Source of the DNA: Streptomyces sp. NBC_01451
GTDB taxonomy: Bacteria > Actinomycetota > Actinomycetes > Streptomycetales > Streptomycetaceae
Reading direction: 5' to 3'
Length of the DNA: 64,000 nt
NCBI RefSeq assembly: GCF_036227485.1
Contig: NZ_CP109479.1
Span: forward strand, 4,650,001 to 4,714,000
Shown: positions 1 through 7,927 of the stretch, piece by piece
Layout of the letters: each line of letters begins with the position of its first letter
How positions within the stretch are numbered: the stretch's first letter is position 1
The notes under the pieces: model-generated
The model's input: only the letters and a program-made list of their open reading frames with translations
Told to the model about the DNA's origin: nothing
The model's database searches: none
Translations under genes and position numbers: made by a program

Positions 1-426
1 CGAGTCGAAGGCGACCCGGTCCCCCGGTCGCAGGGGCCGCAGATACTCCTGCTCGCAGTCGGTGGCGACGACCGAGGTGCAACCCGCGCCGTCGAGCAGG
101 GCGAGCAGTTCCTCGTACGCGGCCGAGCGGCCCGGGTTCCCGGAGAGGCCGCCCATGGTCCACACCTGGAGCATGGCGGGCGGCGCGACGGCGTCCGGCC
201 CGGCGTACGCCGGACTGCCGTCCCCCAGCGCCTCGCACCAGTGCCGGATCATCGGCTCGTTGACGGGATCCTTGCCGACACCGCCGCTGACGGCGGGGCG
301 TCCTTCGAACGCGGCGAGCTGCTCGGCGAGTTGGCCGCCAGCCGGATCACCGAGCCGGGAATCGGACCGATGACGGGGCTGATGACCGGATGGGTGGCTG
401 GGTAGGTGACTGGGTACGTGGCTCAC
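1..426 (-). CDS. MaoC-like / FAS1-like acyl-CoA hydratase domain protein (partial)
   Basis: The gene reads leftward and leaves the window, so only the N-terminal part of about 142 codons is present. Reading the complement gives a segment with EGRPAVSGGVGKDPVNEP followed by a tryptophan-rich stretch (IRHWCEALGDG) and, near the window edge, LRPLRPGDRVAFDS. This is the layout of the N-terminal FAS1-like dehydratase domain in bifunctional MaoC-family enoyl-CoA hydratases, which would act on acyl-CoA substrates in the cytoplasm. The start is uncertain. The GTG at 426 is the farthest in-frame start I find, but it has no clear ribosome binding site and gives an odd Ser/His/Pro-rich leader. The true start may lie closer to the conserved domain. 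The C-terminal domain cannot be judged. Confidence 0.6.
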   Translation of the reverse strand, partial: MSHVPSHLPSHPSGHQPRHRSDSRLGDPAGGQLAEQLAAFEGRPAVSGGVGKDPVNEPMIRHWCEALGDGSPAYAGPDAVAPPAMLQVWTMGGLSGNPGRSAAYEELLALLDGAGCTSVVATDCEQEYLRPLRPGDRVAFDS

Positions 427-487
427 GGTTTCTGACTGTCCGTCAGATACTGGAGGGTGTCAATAGGGCTTCAACGGCTCGGGAAAC

Positions 488-526
488 GTCTGCGCGGCGA
501 CACGAATCACGTGCCGCCGCGCAGAC
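488..526. terminator. Hairpin terminator, 12-bp perfect stem
   Basis: The arms GTCTGCGCGGCG (488-499) and CGCCGCGCAGAC (515-526) are perfectly complementary around a 15-nt loop. The hairpin sits just beyond the stop of the small secreted protein gene (604-909, leftward) and before the hydratase gene. It has no T-run, which is usual for Streptomyces terminators. Confidence 0.65.
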
Positions 527-603
527 GCGTTACCACCCCATGAAGCGCTCCCCACCAGGGAGTTCAGGACCGCCGGGGACCCACACCCCCGCCGGCCCAC
601 GGC

Positions 604-909
604 TCACCAGAGGTTGGTGAAGTTGACGACGGCGTTGGACTGGTCGATGGCTGTGAAGGCCGAACCGTTCACCTGTGCCGTGTTGTTCTGGTTCGAGGCG
701 CCGGAACCGACCGCCTGCTGCTGCGAGGTGGACGAGTTGCCGTTGTTGTTGCCGCCCACGCCGCTGCCGATGATGCTGGCGACGGCCGCGTTCGATCCGT
801 CGTCCGCGAAGGCGCCGTTGTCCGCCGTCGCGACGCCGCCGAAGAGCGCGGCGGCGAGGGGCAGAGCCGAGACGGCGGCGAGAACGCGGGCGGTACGGAT
901 GCTTGCCAT
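604..909 (-). CDS. Small secreted Asn/Gln/Ser-rich protein, unknown function
   Basis: The 101-residue product starts with an N-terminal signal peptide (MASIRTARV, then an Ala/Leu-rich core, likely cleaved after ATA before DNG). The mature part of about 70 residues is rich in Asn, Gln, Gly and Ser (GNNNGNSSTSQQQ, SNQNNTAQVNG) and ends in NFTNLW with no cysteine. The ATG at 909 has a good GGAGG about 6 bases upstream. The composition recalls small cell-surface or amyloid-forming proteins of Streptomyces aerial hyphae such as rodlins, but I see no diagnostic motif, so this is only a composition-based suggestion. It ends at the hairpin 488-526 and is probably monocistronic. Confidence 0.7.
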   Translation of the reverse strand: MASIRTARVLAAVSALPLAAALFGGVATADNGAFADDGSNAAVASIIGSGVGGNNNGNSSTSQQQAVGSGASNQNNTAQVNGSAFTAIDQSNAVVNFTNLW

Positions 910-1321
910 GTCTGTTCCTCCAGAACATGTACGCCCCGGCTCCGTGCCGGACCATACGAAGTACGTGTGATGCGTGGTGCGTGAACTACCGCTGATCCCA
1001 AAGCAGTTGGCCGTCCGCCCTGGTCCTCTGTCGCCGCCGTGCACTGCGTCGCGAGATCAGAGTTGCCCATCGAATCCCCGTCGAACCACACCGGAACCTC
1101 TCATTCCCCCTGAAGCGTGATGACAAGTCGATAAACCCTCTTCACTGCATGGAAGTCGCAGGTCAGGCCAGTAGGGGTGATTCACGCCAGACCAGTACGG
1201 GTGACACCCAAGGGGCACAAGGGCTGAAGCGTTCCCGCACATTTCCAGCCATTCCGCCGAAACGGTCACACCTCACCGGCGCACCCTTCCCTTTTTCGAA
1301 CATGAGTACGAACATGGAGGC
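910..1321. promoter_or_regulatory. Divergent intergenic region with direct repeat CCAGTA(G/C)GGGTGA
   Basis: This 412-bp gene-free region separates the leftward secreted protein gene from the rightward Prim-Pol gene, so both promoters must lie in it. Two direct copies of a 13-base motif, CCAGTAGGGGTGA at 1168-1180 and CCAGTACGGGTGA at 1192-1204, begin 24 bases apart, about 2.3 helical turns. This spacing looks like tandem operator half-sites. I do not recognise the regulator. No RNA gene or small ORF with a ribosome binding site is evident. Confidence 0.4.
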
Positions 1322-2188
1322 ATGGCCACCACCGACCGGCAGGCCACGACGCTGGCCCTCGCACACGCCCTGTCAGCCGCCGAACGCGGACTGGCCGTCA
1401 TCCCCCTGTCCCGGACGAAACTCCCGGCCCTGCGCTCCCCCCACCGCGACGACCCGTCCCCGGCCCCGTGCCACGGGGAGTGCGGAGCCATGGGCCACGG
1501 GGTGTACGACGCCACGACCGACCCGTCCCGCATCCGCGAACTCTTCGCCGCCGCCCCCTGGGCCACCGGCTACGGCATAGCCTGCGGTCTGCCCCCGCAC
1601 CACCTCATCGGCGTCGACCTGGACACCAAGTCGGGCACCGACTCCTCCGCGGCCCTGCGCGAACTGGCCCTGCGCCACCTCTTCACGATCCCCGAGACAG
1701 TGGTCGTCCTGACCCCGTCCGGCGGGCGCCACCTCTGGCTGACCGGCCCCCCGGACGCCGTGATCCCCAACTCCGCGAGCCGACTGGCCCCCGGCATCGA
1801 CATCAGGGGAGCCGGCGGCTACCTCGTCGGCCCCGGCTCACGCACCGAACACGGCGTCTACGGCACGGCCCCCGGCACGGCCCACCTGACCCCGGCCCTC
1901 TGCCCACCGTCCCTCCTGCGCCTCCTCCTCCCGCCGCCCCGCACCCACCGCTCCGCGTCCCCCACGCCGGGTGAACACGGCCAGGGCCTGGTCCAGTTCG
2001 TCCTCGCGGCCCACGAGGGCCAACGCAACACCCGCCTCTTCTGGGCAGCCTGCCGCGCGTACGAGAACGACATCGGGCCCGCCCTCCTGACCCCACTCGT
2101 GGAAGCGGCCGTACAGACGGGACTCACGGAACGGGAGGCGCGGGCCACGATTGCCTCGGCGGCGCGGATGACGAGGTGGCGGGGGTAG
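1322..2188 (+). CDS. Bifunctional DNA primase/polymerase (Prim-Pol) N-terminal domain protein
   Basis: The 288-residue protein has the three catalytic motifs of the archaeo-eukaryotic primase-like Prim-Pol fold: GVDLDTK with the metal-binding Asp99/Asp101, SGGRHLW with His137, and GIDIRG with Asp160. It ends without the helicase domain found in plasmid replication proteins, so it is a stand-alone primase-polymerase domain of a kind common in Streptomyces chromosomes. Its role may lie in primer synthesis or repair. A GGAGG about 3 bases before the ATG supports the start. A second, degenerate relative lies at 8614-9288. Confidence 0.8.
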   Translation: MATTDRQATTLALAHALSAAERGLAVIPLSRTKLPALRSPHRDDPSPAPCHGECGAMGHGVYDATTDPSRIRELFAAAPWATGYGIACGLPPHHLIGVDLDTKSGTDSSAALRELALRHLFTIPETVVVLTPSGGRHLWLTGPPDAVIPNSASRLAPGIDIRGAGGYLVGPGSRTEHGVYGTAPGTAHLTPALCPPSLLRLLLPPPRTHRSASPTPGEHGQGLVQFVLAAHEGQRNTRLFWAACRAYENDIGPALLTPLVEAAVQTGLTEREARATIASAARMTRWRG

Positions 2189-2226
2189 GAGGCCGGACCG
2201 GGGCTGGCGAACCGGAGGACGGGACG

Positions 2227-2850
2227 ATGAGCACACGTGGACAGGGCCGGCGAACACCGATGTGCTCACTCTGGATGGCTGGTGACTGGTGGCTGGAGGT
2301 GTACGAGCACGGCATGCAGGCCGTCCACGCCTTCTGCGACCCTCCTGATCTGTGCCCGCACGACGCCCCGCGTCCCTCCGTCCGGCCGGACAGCGAGGCA
2401 TACCTCGCGGATATCGGCGGGCACTTCGATCCTCTTGCCGGCGTCTACCTGGACCAGCCGATGGCGGTCCAGGTGCGGATGATCACCTGCCAAACTGGCC
2501 CCTTGTGTGTCGCGGCAGGGCGGCACCCAGTGGGAGGGACGGATCGCGGGATGCCCCGATGGATAGTGCTGGCCATACCTGTCGCCGGTGTGGCAGATGC
2601 AGACAGCGAAGCGCGTACCGTCGCGGAGTTCGAAGGCAGCCCCGAAGAAGCGGAGACGGCTCTGCTGGAGGCGGCGAACACCTACAAGCACGGCAGCGGG
2701 AAGGTGCGCCGCCGCGAGATCTTCAAGTCCTCCAGTCGGTCCTACTTCATCCGCATCCAGGGGCGTTGGGCGACGCACAGCCTCCTCGTTCAGCTCGCCG
2801 AGCTGGTCCACGACTCCGACGCGGAGTCTGTGGGCAAGCCCCTCGGCTGA
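2227..2850 (+). CDS. Hypothetical protein, 207 residues
   Basis: I do not recognise this family. The start at 2227 (MSTRGQG) is preferred over the in-frame ATG at 2176 because GGAGGACGGG lies directly upstream and the earlier start would overlap the Prim-Pol gene. The N-terminal half carries Trp/Tyr clusters (SLWMAGDWWLEVYEHG) and several cysteines (FCDPPDLCPHD, ITCQTGPLC). The C-terminal half is charged and probably helical. No signal peptide or membrane segment is visible. The third-position GC is somewhat lower than in its neighbours, which may mark it as acquired. It lies 38 bases after the Prim-Pol gene and could be cotranscribed with it. Confidence 0.65.
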   Translation: MSTRGQGRRTPMCSLWMAGDWWLEVYEHGMQAVHAFCDPPDLCPHDAPRPSVRPDSEAYLADIGGHFDPLAGVYLDQPMAVQVRMITCQTGPLCVAAGRHPVGGTDRGMPRWIVLAIPVAGVADADSEARTVAEFEGSPEEAETALLEAANTYKHGSGKVRRREIFKSSSRSYFIRIQGRWATHSLLVQLAELVHDSDAESVGKPLG

Positions 2851-2954
2851 GGACCAGGCGCCACAGGAGTTGAGCCAGGGCCCGCGATTCCTGGCCCACA
2901 GATGGACCGTACGTACTGGTCAACGGTGGGATACAGACGAGCCGGGGTGAACGC

Positions 2955-2989
2955 AGAAGGGGTGCCTCCCACTGGGAGGCACCCCTTCT
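2955..2989. terminator. Strong hairpin terminator, 16-bp perfect stem
   Basis: AGAAGGGGTGCCTCCC (2955-2970) pairs perfectly with GGGAGGCACCCCTTCT (2974-2989) around a 3-nt loop. It lies between the rightward hypothetical gene and the leftward tRNA-Ser gene and can serve both. Confidence 0.85.
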
Positions 2990-3012
2990 GACCTGCACGC
3001 ATATGACCTGCG

Positions 3013-3099
3013 CGGAAGCGGTGAGATTCGAACTCACGGTGACATCGCTGCCACGACGGTTTTCAAGACCGTTCCCTTAGGCCGCTCGGGCACGCTTCC
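3013..3099 (-). tRNA. tRNA-Ser (anticodon TGA)
   Basis: On the complement the 87-nt sequence folds as a class II tRNA. The acceptor stem GGAAGCG pairs with CGCTTCC, the anticodon loop CTTGAAA carries TGA in a GACGG-type stem, there is a long variable arm (GTGGCAGCGATGTCAC), and the T-loop is TTCGAAT. The long variable arm and the TGA anticodon, which reads UCA/UCG, identify serine. The 3' CCA is not encoded. Confidence 0.95.
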
Positions 3100-3129
3100 C
3101 CGCGCCGGGTCTGATCGGCTCGGCGCGGG
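3099..3129. terminator. Hairpin between htrA and tRNA-Ser
   Basis: CCCGCGCCG (3099-3107) pairs with CGGCGCGGG (3121-3129) around a 13-nt loop. It lies 34 bases past the stop of the leftward htrA-like gene and is likely its terminator, placed just upstream of the tRNA-Ser gene. Confidence 0.65.
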
Positions 3130-3163
3130 ACAAGAGTAACGGGTCCTCGTGTGCGCCCGTGGG

Positions 3164-4645
3164 TCAGCTGTCGCCCTCGCGGGAGCCAAGGGTCAGTTCG
3201 ACCGTCTTTGACTTGCCGTCACGCTCGTAGGTGATCTGGACCTTGTCGCCGGGCTTGTGGGTCCAGATCTCGCCGATCAGGGTCGGGCCGCTGTCGATCA
3301 CGTGGTCGTCGAGCTTGGTGATGACGTCGCCGGGCTTCAGGCCGGCCGCTGCGGCCGGGCCGCCCGCCTCGACGGGGTCGGTGGCGTCCGTGCTCTTCTG
3401 GCTGATCTGCGCGCCGCCCGTGCCCTCGGTCAGGGTGACCGAGGCGCCGATCTTGGCGTAGACCGGCTTGCCGGTCTTGATCAGCTGCTGGGCGACGTAC
3501 TTGGCCTGGTTGATCGGGATGGCGAAGCCCAGGCCGATCGAGCCGGACTGGCCGGTGCTCAGGCCGCCGTTGCTGGAGGACTGGATCGCCGAGTTGATGC
3601 CGATGACGTTGCCCGCCGCGTCGAGCAGTGGGCCGCCGGAGTTGCCCGGGTTGATCGACGCGTCCGTCTGCAGGGCGCTCATGTACGACGCCTTGCTGCT
3701 GGCGCTGCCGTCGCTGGAGGCCACCGGGCGGTTCTTGGCGCTGATGATGCCCGTGGTCACCGTGTTGGAGAGGCCGAAGGGCGCGCCGATCGCGATCGTC
3801 GAGTCGCCGACGGCCACCTTGTCGGAGTCGCCGAGGGTGAGCGGCTGGAGGTCCGACGGGGCGTTCTTGAGCTTGATGACCGCCACGTCGTAACCCTGTG
3901 CGTGGCCGACGATCTCGGCGTCGTACTTCTTGCCGTCGGGGAAGGTGGCCGTCAGCTTGCCGCCGTCGACCGCGTCCGCGACGACGTGGTTGTTGGTGAC
4001 GATGTGGCCCTGGGTGTCGAAGACGAAGCCCGTACCGGTGCCGCCCTCGCCGCTGGAGCTCTCGGCCTCGATGGTGACCGTGCTCGGCAGCGCCTTGGCC
4101 GCCACGCCCGCGACCGTGCCCGCGGCGCGCTTCAGGTCGCCGCCGCTCTGCTGTGCGGCGGAGACCGTCGTCGACGTGGTGGAGTCGTCGTTGTCCTTGG
4201 CCAGCGTGTAGCCGAGGCCGCCGCCCAGGCCGCCCGCGACCAGCGCGGCCACCAGCACGGCGGCGAACAGGCCGCCGCGCCCGGACTTCGGCTTCGGCTG
4301 CTGGTCGTACGTCGCGCCCCAGGGCGCGCCCGTGTCGCCGCCGCTTCCGCCGTCCATGTACGACGGTGTCGCCGGCGGCGGGGGCGGCGGCCAGGCGCCC
4401 GCCTCGGGGCCCGGCGCGGCGCCCTGTCCTGCCTCCGGCGCTCCCGCCGACGCGTACGCCGGTACCTGGTCCGCGTACGCCGGTTCCGGCTCCGGTACGC
4501 CCGGGGCGCTCGAAGGCACCGGCGGGAGTTGAGTCGTCGGGGCCTCGGGGGTGGTGGCCTGCGGGGAGGCAGCAGGAGTTTCCACCGGCACGGGAGGTGC
4601 GGACGGGGCCGGGGGTACCACAGTGCCCTCGTTCTCGGTGCTCAC
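3164..4645 (-). CDS. htrA: Membrane-anchored HtrA/DegP-type serine protease with PDZ domain
   Basis: The 493-residue protein has a Pro/Ala-rich cytoplasmic N-terminus, one membrane segment at about residues 126-148, a trypsin-like domain with the triad His220 (TNNHVV), Asp253 (YDVAVIKL) and Ser336 (NPGNSGGP), and a C-terminal PDZ domain at about 400-485 (AGLKPGDVI). Such proteins degrade misfolded proteins outside the membrane under envelope stress. I chose the GTG at 4645 because GAGGAG precedes it by about 8 bases. An in-frame ATG 60 bases upstream lacks this. The upstream region contains an inverted repeat at 4714-4733 that may be an operator. Confidence 0.9.
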   Translation of the reverse strand: MSTENEGTVVPPAPSAPPVPVETPAASPQATTPEAPTTQLPPVPSSAPGVPEPEPAYADQVPAYASAGAPEAGQGAAPGPEAGAWPPPPPPATPSYMDGGSGGDTGAPWGATYDQQPKPKSGRGGLFAAVLVAALVAGGLGGGLGYTLAKDNDDSTTSTTVSAAQQSGGDLKRAAGTVAGVAAKALPSTVTIEAESSSGEGGTGTGFVFDTQGHIVTNNHVVADAVDGGKLTATFPDGKKYDAEIVGHAQGYDVAVIKLKNAPSDLQPLTLGDSDKVAVGDSTIAIGAPFGLSNTVTTGIISAKNRPVASSDGSASSKASYMSALQTDASINPGNSGGPLLDAAGNVIGINSAIQSSSNGGLSTGQSGSIGLGFAIPINQAKYVAQQLIKTGKPVYAKIGASVTLTEGTGGAQISQKSTDATDPVEAGGPAAAAGLKPGDVITKLDDHVIDSGPTLIGEIWTHKPGDKVQITYERDGKSKTVELTLGSREGDS

Positions 4646-4713
4646 AGCTCTGTCTCCTCGATCCACGGCTGTCCTGGTCGGTCGCACTTGGTCACGTCCG
4701 ATCACGTATGTGG

Positions 4714-4733
4714 GTACCCGTTTACACGGGTAC
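4714..4733. promoter_or_regulatory. Inverted repeat upstream of htrA
   Basis: GTACCCG (4714-4720) and CGGGTAC (4727-4733) form 7-bp arms around TTTACA, about 70 bases upstream of the htrA start. The position suits an operator or promoter element. The regulator is unknown. Confidence 0.35.
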
Positions 4734-4932
4734 GCGGTCGGTACGTTTCAGCTGTGCGTGTCCTTTTGTATGCCGTCAGCTTTTCCCACGGGCCGTCAGG
4801 GCACCATAAGCGGTGCCTGTGGGTCCGGGATCATCCTTTATATCTGACAGATCACACAAACATGTATATCTGTTACGCGCGCGGGGTGGCCGCCACGTCA
4901 CGACCGCCCTCCGACGGTGACACCATGACCCG

Positions 4933-5742
4933 GTGACCCAAGCACGACAGCACCCGATCCAGGTCGTCGCCCACCGCGGAGCCTCCGAAGAGGCACCCGA
5001 GCACACACTGGCCGCCTACAAGAAGGCGATCGAGGCCGGCGCCGACGCCCTGGAGTGCGACGTACGGCTGACCGCGGACGGCCATCTCGTCTGCGTCCAC
5101 GACCGCCGCGTCAACCGTACGTCCAACGGCCGCGGCGCGGTCTCCGCCCTGGAACTCGCCGACCTCGCCGCCCTGGACTTCGGTTCCTGGAAGAACGGCG
5201 ACGAGGCACCCGACTGGGAGCACCGCCCGGAGGACCGCGAGGACACCTCCGTACTCACCCTGGAGCGGCTGCTCGAACTCGTCGCCGACGCCGGGCGGCG
5301 GGTGGAACTGGCCATCGAGACCAAGCACCCCACGCGCTGGGCGGGCCAGGTCGAGGAGCGGCTCCTGTTCCTGCTCAAGCGGTTCGGGCTGGACGCCCCG
5401 GAGTCCCCGGCCGATTCGCAGGTGCGGGTGATGAGTTTCTCGGCGCGTTCGCTGCACCGCGTCCGGGCCGCCTCGCCGACGCTGCCGACGGTCTATCTGA
5501 ACCAGTTCCTCTCGCCCCGGCTGCGTGACGGCCGGCTGCCCGTGGGAGTCCGGATCGCGGGCCCCTCCATCCGGATCGTGCGCAGCCACCCGGCGTATGT
5601 CGAGCGGCTGAAACGCGCCGGTCACCGGGTGCACGTCTGGACCGTGAACGAGCCCGCGGACGTCGACCTCTGTGTCGGCCTCGGCATCGACGCCATCATC
5701 ACCAACCGCCCGGGCGCGGTTCTGCGGCAACTGGGCCGCTGA
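4933..5742 (+). CDS. Glycerophosphodiester phosphodiesterase
   Basis: The 269-residue protein is of the GDPD TIM-barrel family, which hydrolyses glycerophosphodiesters to glycerol-3-phosphate and an alcohol. The signature HRGASEEAPEHT lies near the N-terminus. ECDVRLTADG and VCVHD supply the usual metal and acid/base residues, and the C-terminal VHVWTVN..DV..LGIDAIITNRP is typical. It has no signal peptide, so it should act in the cytoplasm. The start is a GTG. The preceding 290 bases, shared with the divergent htrA gene, hold the promoters for both. Confidence 0.9.
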   Translation: MTQARQHPIQVVAHRGASEEAPEHTLAAYKKAIEAGADALECDVRLTADGHLVCVHDRRVNRTSNGRGAVSALELADLAALDFGSWKNGDEAPDWEHRPEDREDTSVLTLERLLELVADAGRRVELAIETKHPTRWAGQVEERLLFLLKRFGLDAPESPADSQVRVMSFSARSLHRVRAASPTLPTVYLNQFLSPRLRDGRLPVGVRIAGPSIRIVRSHPAYVERLKRAGHRVHVWTVNEPADVDLCVGLGIDAIITNRPGAVLRQLGR

Positions 5743-5805
5743 CCAGCCGCGCTCCCGCGGCTCCGGGAGCCCCACGGCCGCGGGCGGCCTCTTACCCGAC
5801 TCCGA

Positions 5806-5823
5806 CCCCGGTTCGTGCCGGGG
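5806..5823 (+). terminator. Weak hairpin after the glycerophosphodiesterase gene
   Basis: CCCCGG (5806-5811) and CCGGGG (5818-5823) form a 6-bp stem, followed by CTCTTGA, about 65 bases past the glycerophosphodiesterase stop. The stem is short, so its function is uncertain. Confidence 0.4.
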
Positions 5824-6026
5824 CTCTTGACCTGGCGGTCCCGGTGAGGAAACCTCCACCTTCGGCCATACCGTCGAAATCCAGCCACTCGGTCACAGGG
5901 AGTGCACCGGCGCGTTCGTTCCGTACTCGATCACCGCGAGTGCGTCATAGAAGGCGGAACGGACGGTTTCCGGTACAGGCCAAAGGGGCATTCACACCGT
6001 GGCGTGGGGCAAAGGAGGTCTCGGGG

Positions 6027-6578
6027 GTGGCGTTGGTGGTGGCACAGGAGGTGCCCACGTCGTCGAGCATGGCCGTTCCCCATGGCCCTGCGGGCGTGGG
6101 CAGAGCAAGGCACCGGATGCGCGATCAGCTGCGCACGGGCGGTGTGTCGGAATCGGTCATCGACGACGCGGTGTTGATCCTGTCCGAACTCTTGAGCAAT
6201 GCGTGCAAACACGGTCGGCCACTGGGCGAGGCCCTGGCCGGTGACGGCGATGTCCGGGCCGCGTGGCGCGTCGACACCGGTGGCAGACTCACCGTCGAGG
6301 TGACGGACGGCGGCGGTCCGACCCGCCCGGTTCCGGCGACTCCCTCGGTGACGGCGCACGGTGGGCGCGGGCTGAACATCATCACGGCGCTGGCCAACGA
6401 CTGGGGTGTCCGCGACGACACCCGCGGCGAGGTCACGGTGTGGGTCGTCGTCAACGACGACGTCCACGACCCGGACGCGGGTCACCGGCGCACCGACTTC
6501 GCCACCCGCGTCACGGCGCGCTCGATGTCCGCGATACCCGACCTGGACTTCGCGGACGCGTTCGACGACATGGACTGA
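6027..6578 (+). CDS. RsbW-like ATP-binding anti-sigma / regulator protein (HATPase)
   Basis: The 183-residue protein has a GHKL ATPase fold: N-box ELLSNACKHG, G1 box VEVTDGGG and G2 box GGRGLNII. It lacks a sensor or phosphoacceptor domain. This is the family of small Streptomyces kinases related to anti-sigma factors RsbW/SpoIIAB, which bind sigma factors or anti-anti-sigma partners. The GTG at 6027 is chosen because AAAGGAGG lies 8 bases upstream. Longer in-frame starts give a low-complexity Arg-rich leader. No partner gene is adjacent. A second member lies at 17619-18107. Confidence 0.8.
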   Translation: MALVVAQEVPTSSSMAVPHGPAGVGRARHRMRDQLRTGGVSESVIDDAVLILSELLSNACKHGRPLGEALAGDGDVRAAWRVDTGGRLTVEVTDGGGPTRPVPATPSVTAHGGRGLNIITALANDWGVRDDTRGEVTVWVVVNDDVHDPDAGHRRTDFATRVTARSMSAIPDLDFADAFDDMD

Positions 6579-6610
6579 CGGACCGGCTGACGGCGCACCG
6601 TCGGCCGGAC

Positions 6611-6653
6611 TTGTCCACAGGTCCGGCCACCGGTGCGCGGTCCGTTGTCCACA
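6611..6653 (+). promoter_or_regulatory. Two DnaA boxes (TTGTCCACA)
   Basis: Perfect Streptomyces-type DnaA boxes lie at 6611-6619 and 6645-6653 in the same orientation, 34 bases apart. They are in the 150-bp gap between the RsbW-like gene and the DUF5926 gene. They could bind DnaA and affect transcription of the downstream gene or help titrate DnaA. Confidence 0.6.
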
Positions 6654-6728
6654 GGGTCCCGTCGGCCGTCGTACGAGCGGCTAGGCTCGCGCCAGTACGA
6701 GACGAGCCGTAACCGGGAGACACCCACG

Positions 6729-7694
6729 ATGGCCAAGAAGCGACCCCAGACGAAGGCCTCGCGGCCTCAGCTGTCCGACCGCGAGATCCCGGTTGTCGGT
6801 GCCCGCGAGCCCTGCCCCTGCGACAGCGGCCGGCGCTACAAGGCCTGCCACGGCCGGGCCGCCGCGCACGCGGTGACCGAACTGGTGCACCGGCCCTTCG
6901 AGGGCCTGCCCGGCGAGGGCGACTGGGTGGCCCTGCGCGAGCTGGTCCCCGCCGCCACCGTGGAGCTGACCCTGAAGGCCGGCCTCCCCGAGGGCGTTCC
7001 CTCCGTCACACTCGCGACGGTCCTGCCGATGGCCTGGCCCGCCCTGCGCCGCGACGACGGCTCGGTCCTGCTCGGTCTGCAGAACGACACGTCGTCCGGC
7101 GACATCAGCCGCGACCTCGCCGACACCCTCCAGCGCGCGCTCGCAGCGGAGCCCGGCACACCCGTCCAGGGCCGCCGCGCCCCGGCCGATGGCCCGCGAC
7201 TGCAGGACCTGCTCGACCCCGAAGGCGTGTTCGAGCCAGTTGTGCACACGGGGTTCGAGTTCTGGGTTCCGGACGCGCAGAACGCCACGGCGGACGTCAC
7301 CGCGTCCCTGGAGCGTGCGAACGACGCAGCCATCCCGACCGTGAAGCTCACGGGCGTCGACGCCGCGTACTGGTGCGAGACCCCGGACAAGAACCACCTG
7401 CGCTGGGTGATGCCGCACGGCGAGGAGCAGTTGCTCGACGCCCTCGCGCGGCTGCACGCGGCCGGTCAGGCCGGTCTGGGCGAGGGCACCCGTCTGGTGG
7501 GCTCGTTCCGGGCGCACGGCCTCATCGTCCCGGTCTGGGACCTGCCGACCGGCGTCACCGCGGAGGACGTCGAGAAGCCGGCCGCCGAGTTCGCCGACCG
7601 TCTCGCCACCGCTCTGGCCTCGGACGTCCCGCTCACCCCGGAAGAGCGCCGCGCCCGCGGTGGCCTGACCAACCGACAGGTGACGCTCAGCTGA
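6729..7694 (+). CDS. DUF5926 family protein with N-terminal SEC-C zinc motif
   Basis: The 321-residue cytoplasmic protein has a basic N-terminus (MAKKRPQTK) and a SEC-C zinc-binding motif (CPCDSGRRYKACHG, ligands Cys29, Cys31, Cys40 and His41), like the SecA C-terminus. The remainder, about 270 residues, matches an actinobacterial domain of unknown function (DUF5926) as I recall it, acidic and without obvious catalytic motifs. The ATG at 6729 follows GGGAGA. Function is unknown. The zinc motif suggests contact with proteins or ribosomes. Two DnaA boxes lie 76-118 bases upstream. Confidence 0.75.
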   Translation: MAKKRPQTKASRPQLSDREIPVVGAREPCPCDSGRRYKACHGRAAAHAVTELVHRPFEGLPGEGDWVALRELVPAATVELTLKAGLPEGVPSVTLATVLPMAWPALRRDDGSVLLGLQNDTSSGDISRDLADTLQRALAAEPGTPVQGRRAPADGPRLQDLLDPEGVFEPVVHTGFEFWVPDAQNATADVTASLERANDAAIPTVKLTGVDAAYWCETPDKNHLRWVMPHGEEQLLDALARLHAAGQAGLGEGTRLVGSFRAHGLIVPVWDLPTGVTAEDVEKPAAEFADRLATALASDVPLTPEERRARGGLTNRQVTLS

Positions 7695-7823
7695 CACACA
7701 GTCGGATCCGCCCGCCGCGACCGGGGTGACTCCTGTCACAACTCCCCGTGAGAACAGCGGAATCGGTGTCCGAATAGCCGAGATCGAATTTGCGAACCGC
7801 CGATCTCTTGTTAGCGTTGCGGT

Positions 7824-7875
7824 AGCCCGGTTGCTGGTGCATCCCCCGTCGCCAGCAACCGGGTCTTTCTGTGTC
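7824..7875 (+). ncRNA. Candidate small RNA / stable hairpin transcript
   Basis: A promoter-like pair, TTGCGA (7789-7794) and TAGCGT (7812-7817) with a 17-bp spacer, would start transcription near 7824. Just downstream a perfect 12-bp stem, CCCGGTTGCTGG (7826-7837) with CCAGCAACCGGG (7852-7863), carries a C-rich loop and is followed by TCTTTCT, an intrinsic-terminator-like tail. A second small inverted repeat, GAGATCG/CGATCTC (7780-7786, 7801-7807), surrounds the -35 box. The element lies between two convergent genes, so the hairpin may simply be their terminator. A Streptomyces small RNA downstream of a DUF5926 gene may have been reported, but I cannot verify that this is its counterpart. Confidence 0.4.
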
Positions 7876-7927
7876 CGGAGGTCCAGCAGGAGCCCGCGCG
7901 GCGTTCTGTACGGAACCGCGCCGCACG

